Assembly (NCBI GenBank): GCA_023416135.1
Contig: JAEZIF010000289.1
Span: 1 to 7,655, forward strand
Length of the DNA stretch: 7,655 nt
DNA from: Pseudomonadota bacterium
GTDB lineage: Bacteria > Pseudomonadota > Alphaproteobacteria > Reyranellales > Reyranellaceae
Direction of reading: 5' to 3'
Shown here: positions 1 through 6,746 of the stretch, piece after piece
How positions within the stretch are numbered: the first letter of the stretch is position 1
How the letters are laid out: the number at the start of each line of letters is the position of its first letter
Notes under the pieces: generated by a model
Databases searched by the model: none
What the model saw: only the letters and a program-made list of their open reading frames with translations
Told to the model about the DNA's origin: nothing
Translations under genes and position numbers: made by a program

Positions 1-189
1 GTCGTCCCCGTCGTCGCCGCCTTCCTCATCGGCCTCTTCGTCGACTTCCTCGTCATCGGCCTGCGACTCGGCAGCCTCGTCCTCAGCCTCCTTGGACTTC
101 TCCTTGGCGGCATCGACGACAGCGACCTCGGCCGTGTCGGGCTTGAGAATCTCGGCGGTCTCGGAGTTCGGCTTCTCTTGATCTGACAT
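1..189 (-). CDS. scpB: Segregation and condensation protein ScpB, N-terminal part (gene runs off the left edge)
   Basis: An open frame starts with ATG at 189, 11 bases after the scpA stop codon, and stays open to base 1, giving 63 residues. ScpB is the winged-helix partner that dimerises on the ScpA kleisin in the cytoplasmic SMC-ScpAB condensin complex. The assignment rests on position: scpB almost always follows scpA directly. None of the conserved ScpB winged-helix core is inside the window. What is visible is a low-complexity acidic segment: 27 of 63 residues are Asp or Glu, rising to 19 of 30 in residues 34-63, with tracts such as DDEEVDEEADEE. Many ScpB proteins begin almost directly with the folded domain, so this would be a disordered acidic N-terminal extension. 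The Shine-Dalgarno signal is weak (an AGGG about 7 bases before ATG). The gene could be a different protein, but the tight coupling to scpA makes scpB by far the likeliest. Confidence 0.74.
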   Translation of the reverse strand, partial: MSDQEKPNSETAEILKPDTAEVAVVDAAKEKSKEAEDEAAESQADDEEVDEEADEEGGDDGDD

Positions 190-200
190 GGAGAGCCCTG

Positions 201-1004
201 TCACCGTTTCTCGGTACGTTTACGTAGATAGATCGGGCCAAAGCGCTCGGTCTGGCGCAGCTCGACCTGGCCGTCCTTGGCGAGCTGGAGACCCGCGACG
301 AAGGTCGAGGCCATTGCCGAGCGGCGCTTCGTCGGATCGGTGAGACCCGCCGGCAGGAAGGCTTCGAGCGTCTGCCAGTCGATGGCAATGCCCAGCATGC
401 GGCCCAGTCGCTCGGCCGCTTCCTCAACCGAGAAGAACTGCATGGGCTCGATCTGATAGGTGTCGGCATCCTTGGGCCGCACCTGGTGACCGTAGGCCGA
501 CAGCAGGTCGTACAGCTTCACGTCCCACACGGCGCGGCGCACCACGATCACACCTTCGGGCTTCCCGCGGGAGAAGACGTCCTTGCCGAGCTGCGGGCGG
601 GCCATCAGGCGCACGCCCGCCTCCTGCATGGCTTCGAGGCGGCGCAGCTGCCATTGCAGGGCGTCGGCCATCTCCTGGCCCGACGGCTCCTCGCCGGCCG
701 GCGGCTCGGGCAGCAGCAAGCGCGATTTCAGGTAGGCGAGCCAGGCCGCCATCACGAGATAGTCGGCGGCGAGTTCCAGGCGGAGCCGGCGGGCCTGGGC
801 CACATGCGCCAGGTACTGATCGACCAGTGCCACCATGGAGATGCGCCGCAGGTCGACCTTCTGGTCGCGCGCCAGGGTCAGCAGCAGGTCGAGCGGGCCT
901 TCGAAGCCCTCCAGATTGACGATCAGCTCGCCCTCGCCCGGCTCGATCACATCCGGACCGGCGGCGGCGAAGTTGTCGTTGGGCGGGCTTTGAGCGTCAC
1001 TCAT
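201..1004 (-). CDS. scpA: Segregation and condensation protein A (ScpA kleisin)
   Basis: A 267-residue protein with the hallmarks of bacterial kleisin ScpA, which bridges the two SMC heads and binds ScpB to organise and segregate the chromosome. The signature N-terminal segment FEGPLDLLLTLARDQKVDL lies at residues 34-52. It is followed by the helical SMC-neck-binding region (ISMVALVDQYLAH, then AADYLVMAAWLAYLKSRLLLP, residues 79-99). The C-terminal winged-helix part that contacts the SMC cap is residues about 190-265, ending in the typical VELRQTERFGPIYLRKR. The length is normal for the family. The frame is open upstream to 1145, but residues encoded there overlap the end of nagZ and look like noise. 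The ATG at 1004 gives the expected N-terminus, although it has no strong Shine-Dalgarno sequence (upstream bases AAACGGGTCTCAC). It sits 55 bases after nagZ and 11 bases before scpB, consistent with one transcript. Confidence 0.96.
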   Translation of the reverse strand: MSDAQSPPNDNFAAAGPDVIEPGEGELIVNLEGFEGPLDLLLTLARDQKVDLRRISMVALVDQYLAHVAQARRLRLELAADYLVMAAWLAYLKSRLLLPEPPAGEEPSGQEMADALQWQLRRLEAMQEAGVRLMARPQLGKDVFSRGKPEGVIVVRRAVWDVKLYDLLSAYGHQVRPKDADTYQIEPMQFFSVEEAAERLGRMLGIAIDWQTLEAFLPAGLTDPTKRRSAMASTFVAGLQLAKDGQVELRQTERFGPIYLRKRTEKR

Positions 1005-1059
1005 GTGAGACCCGTTTATGCCATCGATGCCGGGCACCGCCACAGGATTTGACCCTGCC

Positions 1060-2088
1060 TTATCCCCATTCCCCCACCATGGTCGCGAGCTTCCGGGCGG
1101 CGTCGGCGAGGCCCGTCTTGCCGGCTGGATCGCGATGGCGTGCAAGAAAAGTACGGCCGGCGGCGAACCGGGCTGCCGCCGCCACGGTCATGGTGCCGGT
1201 GCGGGCAGCGATCGCCGTCATCTCGTCCATGCGGCCGTTGCAGTGCAGGGCGATGTCGCAGCCCGCGGTCAGGGCGCGCTCGGCGCGCTCGGCCAGCGAG
1301 CCGCCGAGCGCCTGCATGGAGAGGTCGTCGGACAGCAGCAGGCCGTCGAAGCCGATATGGTCGCGGATGATCTCCTTCACGCCCCGTGCCGATACCGTGA
1401 TGGCAGCGGCCGGATCGATGGCATCGAACAGGAGATGGCCGGTCATGGCCCAGGGCAGGTCCGCCAGAAGCCTGAAGGGCAGGAAGTCGGTGCGCTCCAG
1501 CTGCTCGCGGGAGGCCGTCACGCGCGGCAGCGCTTCGTGGCTGTCGACGGTGGCGCGACCGTGACCGGGAATGTGCTTGATCACCGGCATGACGCCTTCG
1601 GCCAGAAGGCCCTCGGCGGCGGCCCGGCCGAGCGCCGCGACCGGCTCGGGCCGGTCGGCATAGGCGCGATCGCCGATCACGGCATGGGTCCCAGGGAAAG
1701 CGATATCGAGAACGGGCAGGCAGTCGACATCGACGCCGATCGAGGCGACGTCGGCGGCCAGCAGGCGCGAGTTCAGGCGCGCAGCTTCCAGCCCGCGCTC
1801 GGGATCGCGGGCATAGAGCTCGCCGAAGACGCGCGCCGGCGGCGCCTTGCGCCACTGCGGCGGGCGCAGGCGCGCGACTCGGCCGCCTTCCTGGTCGATC
1901 AGCACCGGCGCATCGGCGCGCGCGACCGACGAGCGCAGTTCGTCGACCAGCCGATGAGTGCGCTCGGGCGTGTCGACATTGCGCGCGAACAGGATGAAGC
2001 CCAGCGGATCGGCATCACGAAAGAACGCGCGCTCGTCAGCCGTGAGATCGGGACCGGCGCAGCCGAAGATGACGGCTCCGGCCGTCAT
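1060..2088 (-). CDS. nagZ: Beta-N-acetylhexosaminidase NagZ (glycoside hydrolase family 3)
   Basis: A 342-residue GH3 enzyme that removes N-acetylglucosamine from GlcNAc-1,6-anhydromuropeptides in the cytoplasm during cell-wall recycling. In bacteria with an inducible AmpC system its product is the inducing signal. Visible motifs are DQEGGRV (residues 65-71), the family signature KHIPGHG (171-177), the Asp-Ser-His pair of the general acid/base loop (D182, H184), and LLSDDLSM with the catalytic Asp at 254 (or 255). There is no signal peptide, as expected for a cytosolic NagZ, and the length is normal. I chose the ATG at 2088 because it has GGAG five bases upstream and gives the usual N-terminus (MTAGAVIFGCAG). 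The frame extends to a GTG at 2151, which has its own AAGGA four bases upstream and would add 21 residues, so the longer form cannot be excluded. It lies 96 bases after the SPOR gene and 55 before scpA. Confidence 0.95.
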   Translation of the reverse strand: MTAGAVIFGCAGPDLTADERAFFRDADPLGFILFARNVDTPERTHRLVDELRSSVARADAPVLIDQEGGRVARLRPPQWRKAPPARVFGELYARDPERGLEAARLNSRLLAADVASIGVDVDCLPVLDIAFPGTHAVIGDRAYADRPEPVAALGRAAAEGLLAEGVMPVIKHIPGHGRATVDSHEALPRVTASREQLERTDFLPFRLLADLPWAMTGHLLFDAIDPAAAITVSARGVKEIIRDHIGFDGLLLSDDLSMQALGGSLAERAERALTAGCDIALHCNGRMDEMTAIAARTGTMTVAAAARFAAGRTFLARHRDPAGKTGLADAARKLATMVGEWG

Positions 2089-2184
2089 GTCATCTCCATC
2101 GTGGCGAAGGATCTCATGGCCACTGCCGCAGGTGTGCTCATTAAACGCCACGAAGTCCTTGGCTACGCTCTGGACGACCCAAGC

Positions 2185-3096
2185 CTAGCGCGCCGGCGGG
2201 ATCAGCACGCAGTCGGCCTTGCGGGTCTTGAGCGTGCTGCAGACGTTCTGCGCCTGCTTCTCGTCGAGCGGGCCGCCCCGGACGCGGTACCACACGCCCT
2301 TGTCGCCGAGATCGACACGCACGGCCTGCATGCGAAGGTTGGCCATCACGTCGCCATGGGCGCTCTGCAGACGGGCCCAGGTCGACTTGGCGACGTCCTC
2401 GTTCTTGACCGACGCGACCTGCACACGCCAGCCGCCGACCGGACCCGATATATTGTCGATCAGGCTGGCGATGCTGGGCCCGCTCTCGGTAGCGGCGGGT
2501 TTGGTCTCGGTCACCGCGGGCGCAGGCGCCGGGGTACCACTGCCCGGCGTGACCGAAGCCGGCGTCGCGGCCTGCATCGGCGTCGGGGTCTTGGCCGCGA
2601 CCTCGGTGTCGGGCGGCTTGGGCGCGGCCGGCGTCGGCAGAATCCCACCTGCCGGCAACTTGGGATTGGTCGGACCGGGCAGCAACTTTTCGGGCTGGGC
2701 GGGCACGGTGTTGGGCTGCAAGCGGTTGAAGACTTCCTTGTCCTGGTTCGGGACGGTGAGCCCGCCGGCATTCTCCGGCTGGACCCGCGACGGAGTCGCC
2801 GGGGCCTGCACGACCAGGGGCTCCAGGCCCCGGCCGCCTGCCTTGACGTCCTGGTTGTGCGCCCACCACACGACCGAGCCGAAGCTCGCGACGGCGGCGA
2901 TCGAGACCATGACGGTGAGGATCTGGCCACGCCGTCGATTGACGCGCATGAGCAGCGAATCGCGCGGCGGCGGCGGGATCGAATCGGGTTCGTGCGCGAC
3001 GGGCCTAGCCGGCGGATCGAGCCGTACGGAAGCTACCGACTCAGCTGGCCGGTAGATGGTTGGACCGTCGCCGGAGGGGGACCGGCGGATGTGCAT
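2185..3096 (-). CDS. SPOR domain-containing inner-membrane protein
   Basis: A 303-residue protein with bitopic membrane architecture. It has a cytoplasmic N-terminus (about 1-57, Pro-rich and ending in basic RVNRRR), one transmembrane helix at about 59-79 (LTVMVSIAAVASFGSVVW), and a long Pro/Ala/Thr-rich periplasmic linker (about 95-205). A C-terminal SPOR domain follows at about 222-301, recognised by GGWRVQVASVKNEDVAKSTW, the repeated WYRVRGGPLDEKQAQNVCSTLK segment and the closing LIPPAR. SPOR domains bind peptidoglycan stripped of stem peptides and usually target proteins to the division septum, so a role in cell division or envelope upkeep is likely. No catalytic domain is present and the exact function is unknown. 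The ATG at 3096 has UAAGGAAG directly upstream, which includes the argS stop codon; only 8 bases separate the two genes, so they are probably translationally coupled. Neighbouring nagZ also acts on cell-wall material. The frame upstream of 3096 overlaps argS and was discarded. Confidence 0.92.
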   Translation of the reverse strand: MHIRRSPSGDGPTIYRPAESVASVRLDPPARPVAHEPDSIPPPPRDSLLMRVNRRRGQILTVMVSIAAVASFGSVVWWAHNQDVKAGGRGLEPLVVQAPATPSRVQPENAGGLTVPNQDKEVFNRLQPNTVPAQPEKLLPGPTNPKLPAGGILPTPAAPKPPDTEVAAKTPTPMQAATPASVTPGSGTPAPAPAVTETKPAATESGPSIASLIDNISGPVGGWRVQVASVKNEDVAKSTWARLQSAHGDVMANLRMQAVRVDLGDKGVWYRVRGGPLDEKQAQNVCSTLKTRKADCVLIPPAR

Positions 3097-3107
3097 TTTC
3101 TTCCTTA
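3097..3107 (-). promoter_or_regulatory. Shine-Dalgarno site of the SPOR gene overlapping the argS stop codon
   Basis: Read on the minus strand, the argS stop TAA runs straight into GGAAGAAA and then ATG, so the AAGGAA ribosome-binding site includes two bases of the stop codon. This fixes the SPOR start at 3096 and suggests translational coupling of argS with the SPOR gene. Confidence 0.8.
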
Positions 3108-4847
3108 TCTCATCTCTTCGACGGGTGTTACGCCGAAGACCTTCAGACCCGATCCTATCACAAATCCGATTCCCTGTACCAACGCCAGACGCGCCCGTGT
3201 GAGTTCGGCGTCGCCCTCGACCACGAAACGCAGCCCGGGCTCCTCGCGGCCGCGGGTCCAATGGGCATGGAAGGCGGCAGCCAGCTCGTAGAGGTAGAAG
3301 GCAATCCGATGGGGCTCGTGGGCGGCAGCCGCGGCCTCGACCTGGCGTGGCCACTGGACGATCAGGCGAATGAGCGCCAGCTCGCCGGCGTCCGCCAGAC
3401 GATCCAACGGAGCGCTGTCCAGCCCATCGATCGCCATGCCGGCGGCGGCGGCTTGCCTCAGCACAGAGCGAGTCCGCGCATGCCCATACTGGACATACCA
3501 CACCATGTTATCGCGTGACTGTTCTGTGGCCTTCGCGACATCGAAGTCGAACGGCGCATCGTTCTTGCGTGTCAGCATGGTGAAGCGCACGACATCCGGG
3601 CCGACCTCGTCGAGGAGGTCGCGCAAAGTAACGAATGTTCCGGCGCGCTTGGACATGCGGACCATCTCGCCGTTCTTCATCACGCGCACGAGCTGGCAGA
3701 GCTTGACGTCGAGCTCGCCCTGCTTTTCGGTGATGGCGCTGACGGCCGCCTTCATGCGCTTGACGTAGCCGCTGTGGTCGGCGCCCCAAACGTCGATCAT
3801 GTCGGCGAAGCCGCGGCGAAACTTGTCGAAGTGGTTGGCGATGTCGTTGGCGAAGTAGGTCCAGCTTCCGTCGGACTTCTTCAGAGGCCGGTCCACTTCA
3901 TCGCCGAAGCTGGTAGCGCGGAACAGCACCTGCTCGCGATCCTCCCAGTCGTCGGGCTTCTGGCCCTTGGGCGGCTCGAGGCGGCCGGTATAGATCAGAC
4001 CCTGGCGGCTCAACTCCTGGAAGACGCGATCGACACCACCTGCATCGACCAGCGCGCGCTCGGATGTATAGACATCCATCTTGACGCCGAGCGTCTCGAG
4101 ATCGGTCTTGATCTCGGCCATCAGCGTCTCGATGGCGAAGTCGCGCATGGCCGGCAGCCAGTCCGACTGCGGCTTGTCGATCCAGCGCGCGCCGTCACGC
4201 TCGGCGATCGCGGCGCCGACCTCCTTCAGGTACTCGCCGGGATAGAGTCCTTCGGGGATGTCGCCGATCGCATCGCCCAAGGCCTCCTTGTAGCGCAGGA
4301 ACGTCGACTGGCCGAGCTTGTCGACCTGAGCACCGGCATCGTTGATGTAGTACTCCTTGGTGACGGCGTAGCCCGCCTTGGCGAGCAGGTTGGCCAGCGC
4401 ATCGCCGACCACCGCGCCACGGGCGTGGGCGACGTGCAGGGGGCCCGTCGGATTGGCCGACACATACTCCACATTGACCTTGGCGCCCTGCCCCATCGGC
4501 GAATCGCCATAGGCAGTCCCGGCCTCGAGGCAGTCGCGCAGCCGCTCGCGCCAGAAGCTGTCCGCGATCTTCAGGTTGATGAACCCCGGGCCCGCGACCG
4601 CGCCGTCGACCACGTCGGGATTGGCCTTGAGGCGGGCAAGCAGCGGCTCGGCGATGTCGCGCGGCTTCTTCTTGGCGGCCTTGGCCAGCACCATGGCGGC
4701 GTTGGTTGCGATGTCGCCGTGCGCGGCATCGCGCGGCGGCTCGGCCGTGATGGCAGAGAAATCGAGCTCCGACGGCAATTCGCCGGCTGCCTGCATGGCG
4801 CGCAGAGCGGCCTCGATCTCGCCGATGAAATGGCGGTACGGGTTCAT
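3105..4847 (-). CDS. argS: Arginyl-tRNA synthetase (ArgRS)
   Basis: A 580-residue class I aminoacyl-tRNA synthetase that charges tRNA-Arg with arginine in the cytoplasm using ATP. The N-terminal additional domain (about 1-115) that recognises the tRNA D-loop contains PRDAAHGDIATNAAMVLAK. The catalytic domain carries the HIGH-type motif HVAH (138-141) within SANPTGPLHVAHARG, the conserved WGADHSGYVKRMKA (354-367), and the KMSKS-type loop as RMSKR (397-401). The C-terminal DALR anticodon-binding domain (about 445-580) ends in the typical KVFGVTPVEEMR. It is full length with no missing motif. The ATG at 4847 gives the expected N-terminus MNPYRHFIGEIEAAL, but the bases before it (ATACCCCCGCCCC) contain no Shine-Dalgarno sequence. 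It follows dgt after a 133-base spacer holding a palindromic repeat and runs into the SPOR gene after 8 bases. Confidence 0.98.
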   Translation of the reverse strand: MNPYRHFIGEIEAALRAMQAAGELPSELDFSAITAEPPRDAAHGDIATNAAMVLAKAAKKKPRDIAEPLLARLKANPDVVDGAVAGPGFINLKIADSFWRERLRDCLEAGTAYGDSPMGQGAKVNVEYVSANPTGPLHVAHARGAVVGDALANLLAKAGYAVTKEYYINDAGAQVDKLGQSTFLRYKEALGDAIGDIPEGLYPGEYLKEVGAAIAERDGARWIDKPQSDWLPAMRDFAIETLMAEIKTDLETLGVKMDVYTSERALVDAGGVDRVFQELSRQGLIYTGRLEPPKGQKPDDWEDREQVLFRATSFGDEVDRPLKKSDGSWTYFANDIANHFDKFRRGFADMIDVWGADHSGYVKRMKAAVSAITEKQGELDVKLCQLVRVMKNGEMVRMSKRAGTFVTLRDLLDEVGPDVVRFTMLTRKNDAPFDFDVAKATEQSRDNMVWYVQYGHARTRSVLRQAAAAGMAIDGLDSAPLDRLADAGELALIRLIVQWPRQVEAAAAAHEPHRIAFYLYELAAAFHAHWTRGREEPGLRFVVEGDAELTRARLALVQGIGFVIGSGLKVFGVTPVEEMR

Positions 4848-4896
4848 GGGGCGGGGGTATTGCCTATTCGGGCTGCTTTGTCATCCCGGCCCCTCA

Positions 4897-4973
4897 TGTC
4901 GTCCTGAGCGCGGCGAAGGACCTGATCGCCGCTCGCTAGCGGCAAGAGATCCTTCACTTCGCTCCCGATGACA
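4897..4973. repeat. Nested intergenic palindromic repeat between dgt and argS
   Basis: Two 27-base arms, 4897-4923 and 4947-4973, are inverted copies matching at 20 of 27 positions. Between them a second, perfect hairpin has arms GCCGCT (4928-4933) and AGCGGC (4938-4943) around the loop CGCT. The outer arms carry the words GTCCTGAGCG...GAAGGA and TCCTTC...CGCTCCCGATGACA. From memory these resemble a family of intergenic repeats scattered through many bacterial genomes, including Alphaproteobacteria (form GTCATCCTGAGCGAAG...). It nearly fills the 133-base spacer, leaving about 50 bases before the argS ATG. Transcribed with the operon it could fold into a long hairpin that affects read-through or mRNA stability. 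There is no U-run, so it is not a standard terminator. Confidence 0.8.
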
Positions 4974-4980
4974 GCGGCAT

Positions 4981-6168
4981 TCAATTGTACAGATCGAAGA
5001 GCCGCCGGTGCTCGTCGAGTGCGTACCTGTCGGTCATGCCGGCGATGTAGTCGGCGACGATGCGGGCGCGGGCCGGGCGTTCTGCGGACTCGGCACGCTC
5101 GCGCCACGGCGGCGGCAGGCAGTTGGGCTCGGCGAACAGGAGACCGAACAGGTCCATGACGACGCGACGCGCCTTGGAGTGCGACCGGTTGAGATGCCAG
5201 TGCTCGTACATGCGGCCGTACAGGAACTTCTTCACGGTGCGGTCGGTCTCGGACATGCGTTCGGAGAAGGCCACCACGGGACGGTCGAGCGCGCGGATAT
5301 CGGCGACGGATGTCGGCTGGGCGTCGGCCAGCCGTCGTCGCGTCTCGGCCATGACGTCCTCGACCATGGCGTTGATCACTCGGCGCACCGCCTCGTGGAC
5401 CAAGCGAGATTCGTCCAGCCCGGGATACTTCCTGGACACCAGCGAGAACATCTCGCCGACCAGCGGCAGGCCCATGAGGTCAGCGATGCGGAACAGGCCG
5501 GCGCGCAGGCCGTCGTCTATGTCGTGGTTGTTGTAGGCGATGTCGTCGCTCAGCGCCGCGACCTGCGCTTCGGGACCGGCATGGCCTTCGAGCTCGAGAT
5601 CGTGGTCCTGGCAGTATTCGACGATGGCCGCGGGGAGATCCGAGAGCGTGCGCTCGTTCTCGAGCAACGGCCCGTTGTGCTTGACCGCGCCTTCCAGCGT
5701 CTCCCAGGTGAGGTTGAGCCCGTTGAACTCGGCATAGCGCTCCTCGAGCTTGGTGAGGATGCGCAATGTCTGGGCGTTGTGGTCGAAACCGCCGAACGGC
5801 TTCATCGCCGCGTGCAGAGCCTCCTCGCCGGCATGACCGAACGGCGTGTGGCCAAGATCGTGGGCGAGCGCGACCGCCTCGCCGAGATCCTCGTCGAGAC
5901 GCAGCGCGCGACAAATCGTTCGGGCGATCTGAGCCACTTCCAGCGAATGCGTCAATCGCGTCCGGTAGTGGTCGCCCTCGTGATAGACGAACACCTGAGT
6001 CTTGTGCTTCAGGCGGCGGAACGCCGTCGAATGGATGATACGGTCGCGATCGCGCTGGAACGGGCTGCGTGAGGGATCCTCACTCTCGGCATGCAGCCGG
6101 CCGCGGCTATGCCACGGCAGGGTGGCGTACGGCGCCAGGGCCTCGCGTCGCCACAACTGCTCCGCCAC
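4981..6168 (-). CDS. dgt: Deoxyguanosinetriphosphate triphosphohydrolase-like protein (HD domain dNTPase)
   Basis: A 395-residue HD-superfamily enzyme of the dGTPase type that hydrolyses deoxynucleoside triphosphates to the nucleoside and triphosphate, controlling cytosolic dNTP pools. The metal-binding residues are visible: H74 in TRLTHSLEVAQIART, H103-D104 in ALAHDLGHTPFGHAGE, and D208/D209 in ALSDDIAYNNHDIDDG. The N-terminal region SRGRLHAESEDPSRSPFQRDRDRIIHSTAFRRL (given in pieces: SRGR at 21-24, FQRDRDRIIHSTAFRRL at 37-53) and the FDHNAQTLRIL segment (128-137) are typical of the short, type 2 subfamily. The substrate range of that subfamily is often broader than dGTP, so strict dGTP specificity is not certain. 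The start is GTG at 6168, fixed by AGGAGG four bases upstream. It is separated from the upstream usp gene by 141 bases containing a strong hairpin and from argS downstream by 133 bases. In many Alphaproteobacteria dgt likewise precedes argS. Confidence 0.94.
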   Translation of the reverse strand: MAEQLWRREALAPYATLPWHSRGRLHAESEDPSRSPFQRDRDRIIHSTAFRRLKHKTQVFVYHEGDHYRTRLTHSLEVAQIARTICRALRLDEDLGEAVALAHDLGHTPFGHAGEEALHAAMKPFGGFDHNAQTLRILTKLEERYAEFNGLNLTWETLEGAVKHNGPLLENERTLSDLPAAIVEYCQDHDLELEGHAGPEAQVAALSDDIAYNNHDIDDGLRAGLFRIADLMGLPLVGEMFSLVSRKYPGLDESRLVHEAVRRVINAMVEDVMAETRRRLADAQPTSVADIRALDRPVVAFSERMSETDRTVKKFLYGRMYEHWHLNRSHSKARRVVMDLFGLLFAEPNCLPPPWRERAESAERPARARIVADYIAGMTDRYALDEHRRLFDLYN

Positions 6169-6178
6169 TCGACCTCCT
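6169..6178 (-). promoter_or_regulatory. Perfect Shine-Dalgarno site deciding the GTG start of dgt
   Basis: On the minus strand AGGAGG (6178-6173) is followed by TCGA and then GTG at 6168. The six-base match and the short spacing make the GTG the start, and no competing ATG near it gives the expected dGTPase N-terminus. Confidence 0.85.
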
Positions 6179-6233
6179 CAAGCGTGCGGCGCGTTTTTAC
6201 GCCTTCGCGAGGCCGCCAACAACCGAGGCTCAA

Positions 6234-6274
6234 GCACAATCCGTCCGGCTGGTTTCCAGCTGGACGGATTGTGC
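6234..6274 (-). terminator. Long near-perfect hairpin between usp and dgt (candidate terminator or RNA processing site)
   Basis: Arms 6234-6252 (GCACAATCCGTCCGGCTGG on the plus strand) and 6256-6274 (CCAGCTGGACGGATTGTGC) pair over 19 positions around a three-base loop. The only irregularity is one G-T (G-U in RNA) wobble. The hairpin lies 35 bases after the usp stop and 65 bases before the dgt start, so it would be in the RNA of the minus-strand genes. The bases following it on the minus strand are TTGAGCCTCGG. That lacks a proper U-run, so it is not a textbook intrinsic terminator. It may still end the terC-usp transcript, protect its 3' end, or be a copy of a dispersed palindromic element. 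Confidence 0.5.
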
Positions 6275-6309
6275 CTCCTGCAACACGCATCACCCGATCG
6301 GATTCCGCT

Positions 6310-6741
6310 CTATTTCACCAAGGTGACAGGCACCTTGACGTGGGCGATCACGTCCTGGGCCACCGAGCCCAGGAGCACGCCGGCAAGTCCGGTATGGCCG
6401 CGCGTGCCGATAACGACCAGGCCCGCGCCGAGCTTGCCGACGAAGTCGCTCACGATCTCGCCCTGGCGGCCGACGCCGATATGGACCTTGGCCTCGACAC
6501 CGGCCTTCTTGGCGATGTCGATCGCCGTAGCCAGGGCCTTTTGGCCCTCCTCGCGATGATGGGTGTCGATCTGCTCCCTGGACACGAAGGTGGCGATGGC
6601 GCCCCCCAGGTTGGGCTGCACGTTGAGCAGGTGCAGCTCGGCAGCGAGGCCGGCGGCGAGCAGGTCGCAGGCATGGCGGACGGCGCGGTCGGAGGTGCCC
6701 GAACCGTCGACCGCGACGAGAATCGCCTTCATCTTCGCCAT
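6310..6741 (-). CDS. Universal stress protein, UspA family (ATP-binding type)
   Basis: A 143-residue single Usp domain. The N-terminus KAILVAVDGSGTSDRAVRHA (residues 5-24) is the typical first beta strand with the conserved Asp (D12) and Ser. The C-terminal half carries GTRGHTGLAGVLLGS (112-126), which fits the G-2X-G-9X-G-S nucleotide-binding motif exactly, so it is of the ATP-binding (MJ0577-like) type. The domain closes with VKVPVTLVK. Usp proteins are cytosolic and linked to survival under stress or growth arrest; the specific role here is unknown. The ATG at 6741 has AAGGAG eight bases upstream, and that site overlaps the end of terC; another ATG three codons in (6732) is less well placed. 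Only 5 bases separate it from the terC stop, so the two are almost certainly co-transcribed and possibly translationally coupled. Confidence 0.94.
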   Translation of the reverse strand: MAKMKAILVAVDGSGTSDRAVRHACDLLAAGLAAELHLLNVQPNLGGAIATFVSREQIDTHHREEGQKALATAIDIAKKAGVEAKVHIGVGRQGEIVSDFVGKLGAGLVVIGTRGHTGLAGVLLGSVAQDVIAHVKVPVTLVK

Positions 6742-6746
6742 ATCTG

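Noticed and set aside
1..60. GTC-rich low-complexity tract that might be a tandem repeat
   Set aside because: It is explained by Asp/Glu codons of the acidic ScpB extension; the repeat unit is irregular.
1034..1059. A tRNA T-arm-like hairpin (CAGG, loop GTCAAAT, CCTG) on the minus strand between nagZ and scpA
   Set aside because: Only one arm is present, the T-loop lacks the second conserved T, and no anticodon or acceptor stem can be found in the nagZ-scpA spacer.
1005..1145. Upstream extension of the scpA frame to a start at 1145
   Set aside because: The extra 47 residues overlap the nagZ C-terminus, show no similarity to ScpA, and the ATG at 1004 gives the expected N-terminus.
1018..3291. 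A 757-codon open frame on the plus strand opposite nagZ and the SPOR gene
   Set aside because: It lies antisense to two well-recognised genes, its translation has no recognisable domain and is Arg/Gly/Asp-rich in the way of GC-rich antisense frames.
3774..4907. A 377-codon plus-strand frame opposite argS
   Set aside because: It mirrors the codon structure of argS, which has every class I synthetase motif on the other strand. No independent signal supports it.
5008..6072. A 354-codon plus-strand frame opposite dgt
   Set aside because: It is an antisense shadow of the HD-domain gene, with no family motif and no ribosome-binding evidence.
6009..6293. A 94-codon minus-strand frame overlapping the start of dgt and the hairpin
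   Set aside because: Its translation across the hairpin simply reads the inverted repeat twice (IRPAG and QPDGLCL). It overlaps dgt and resembles no protein family.
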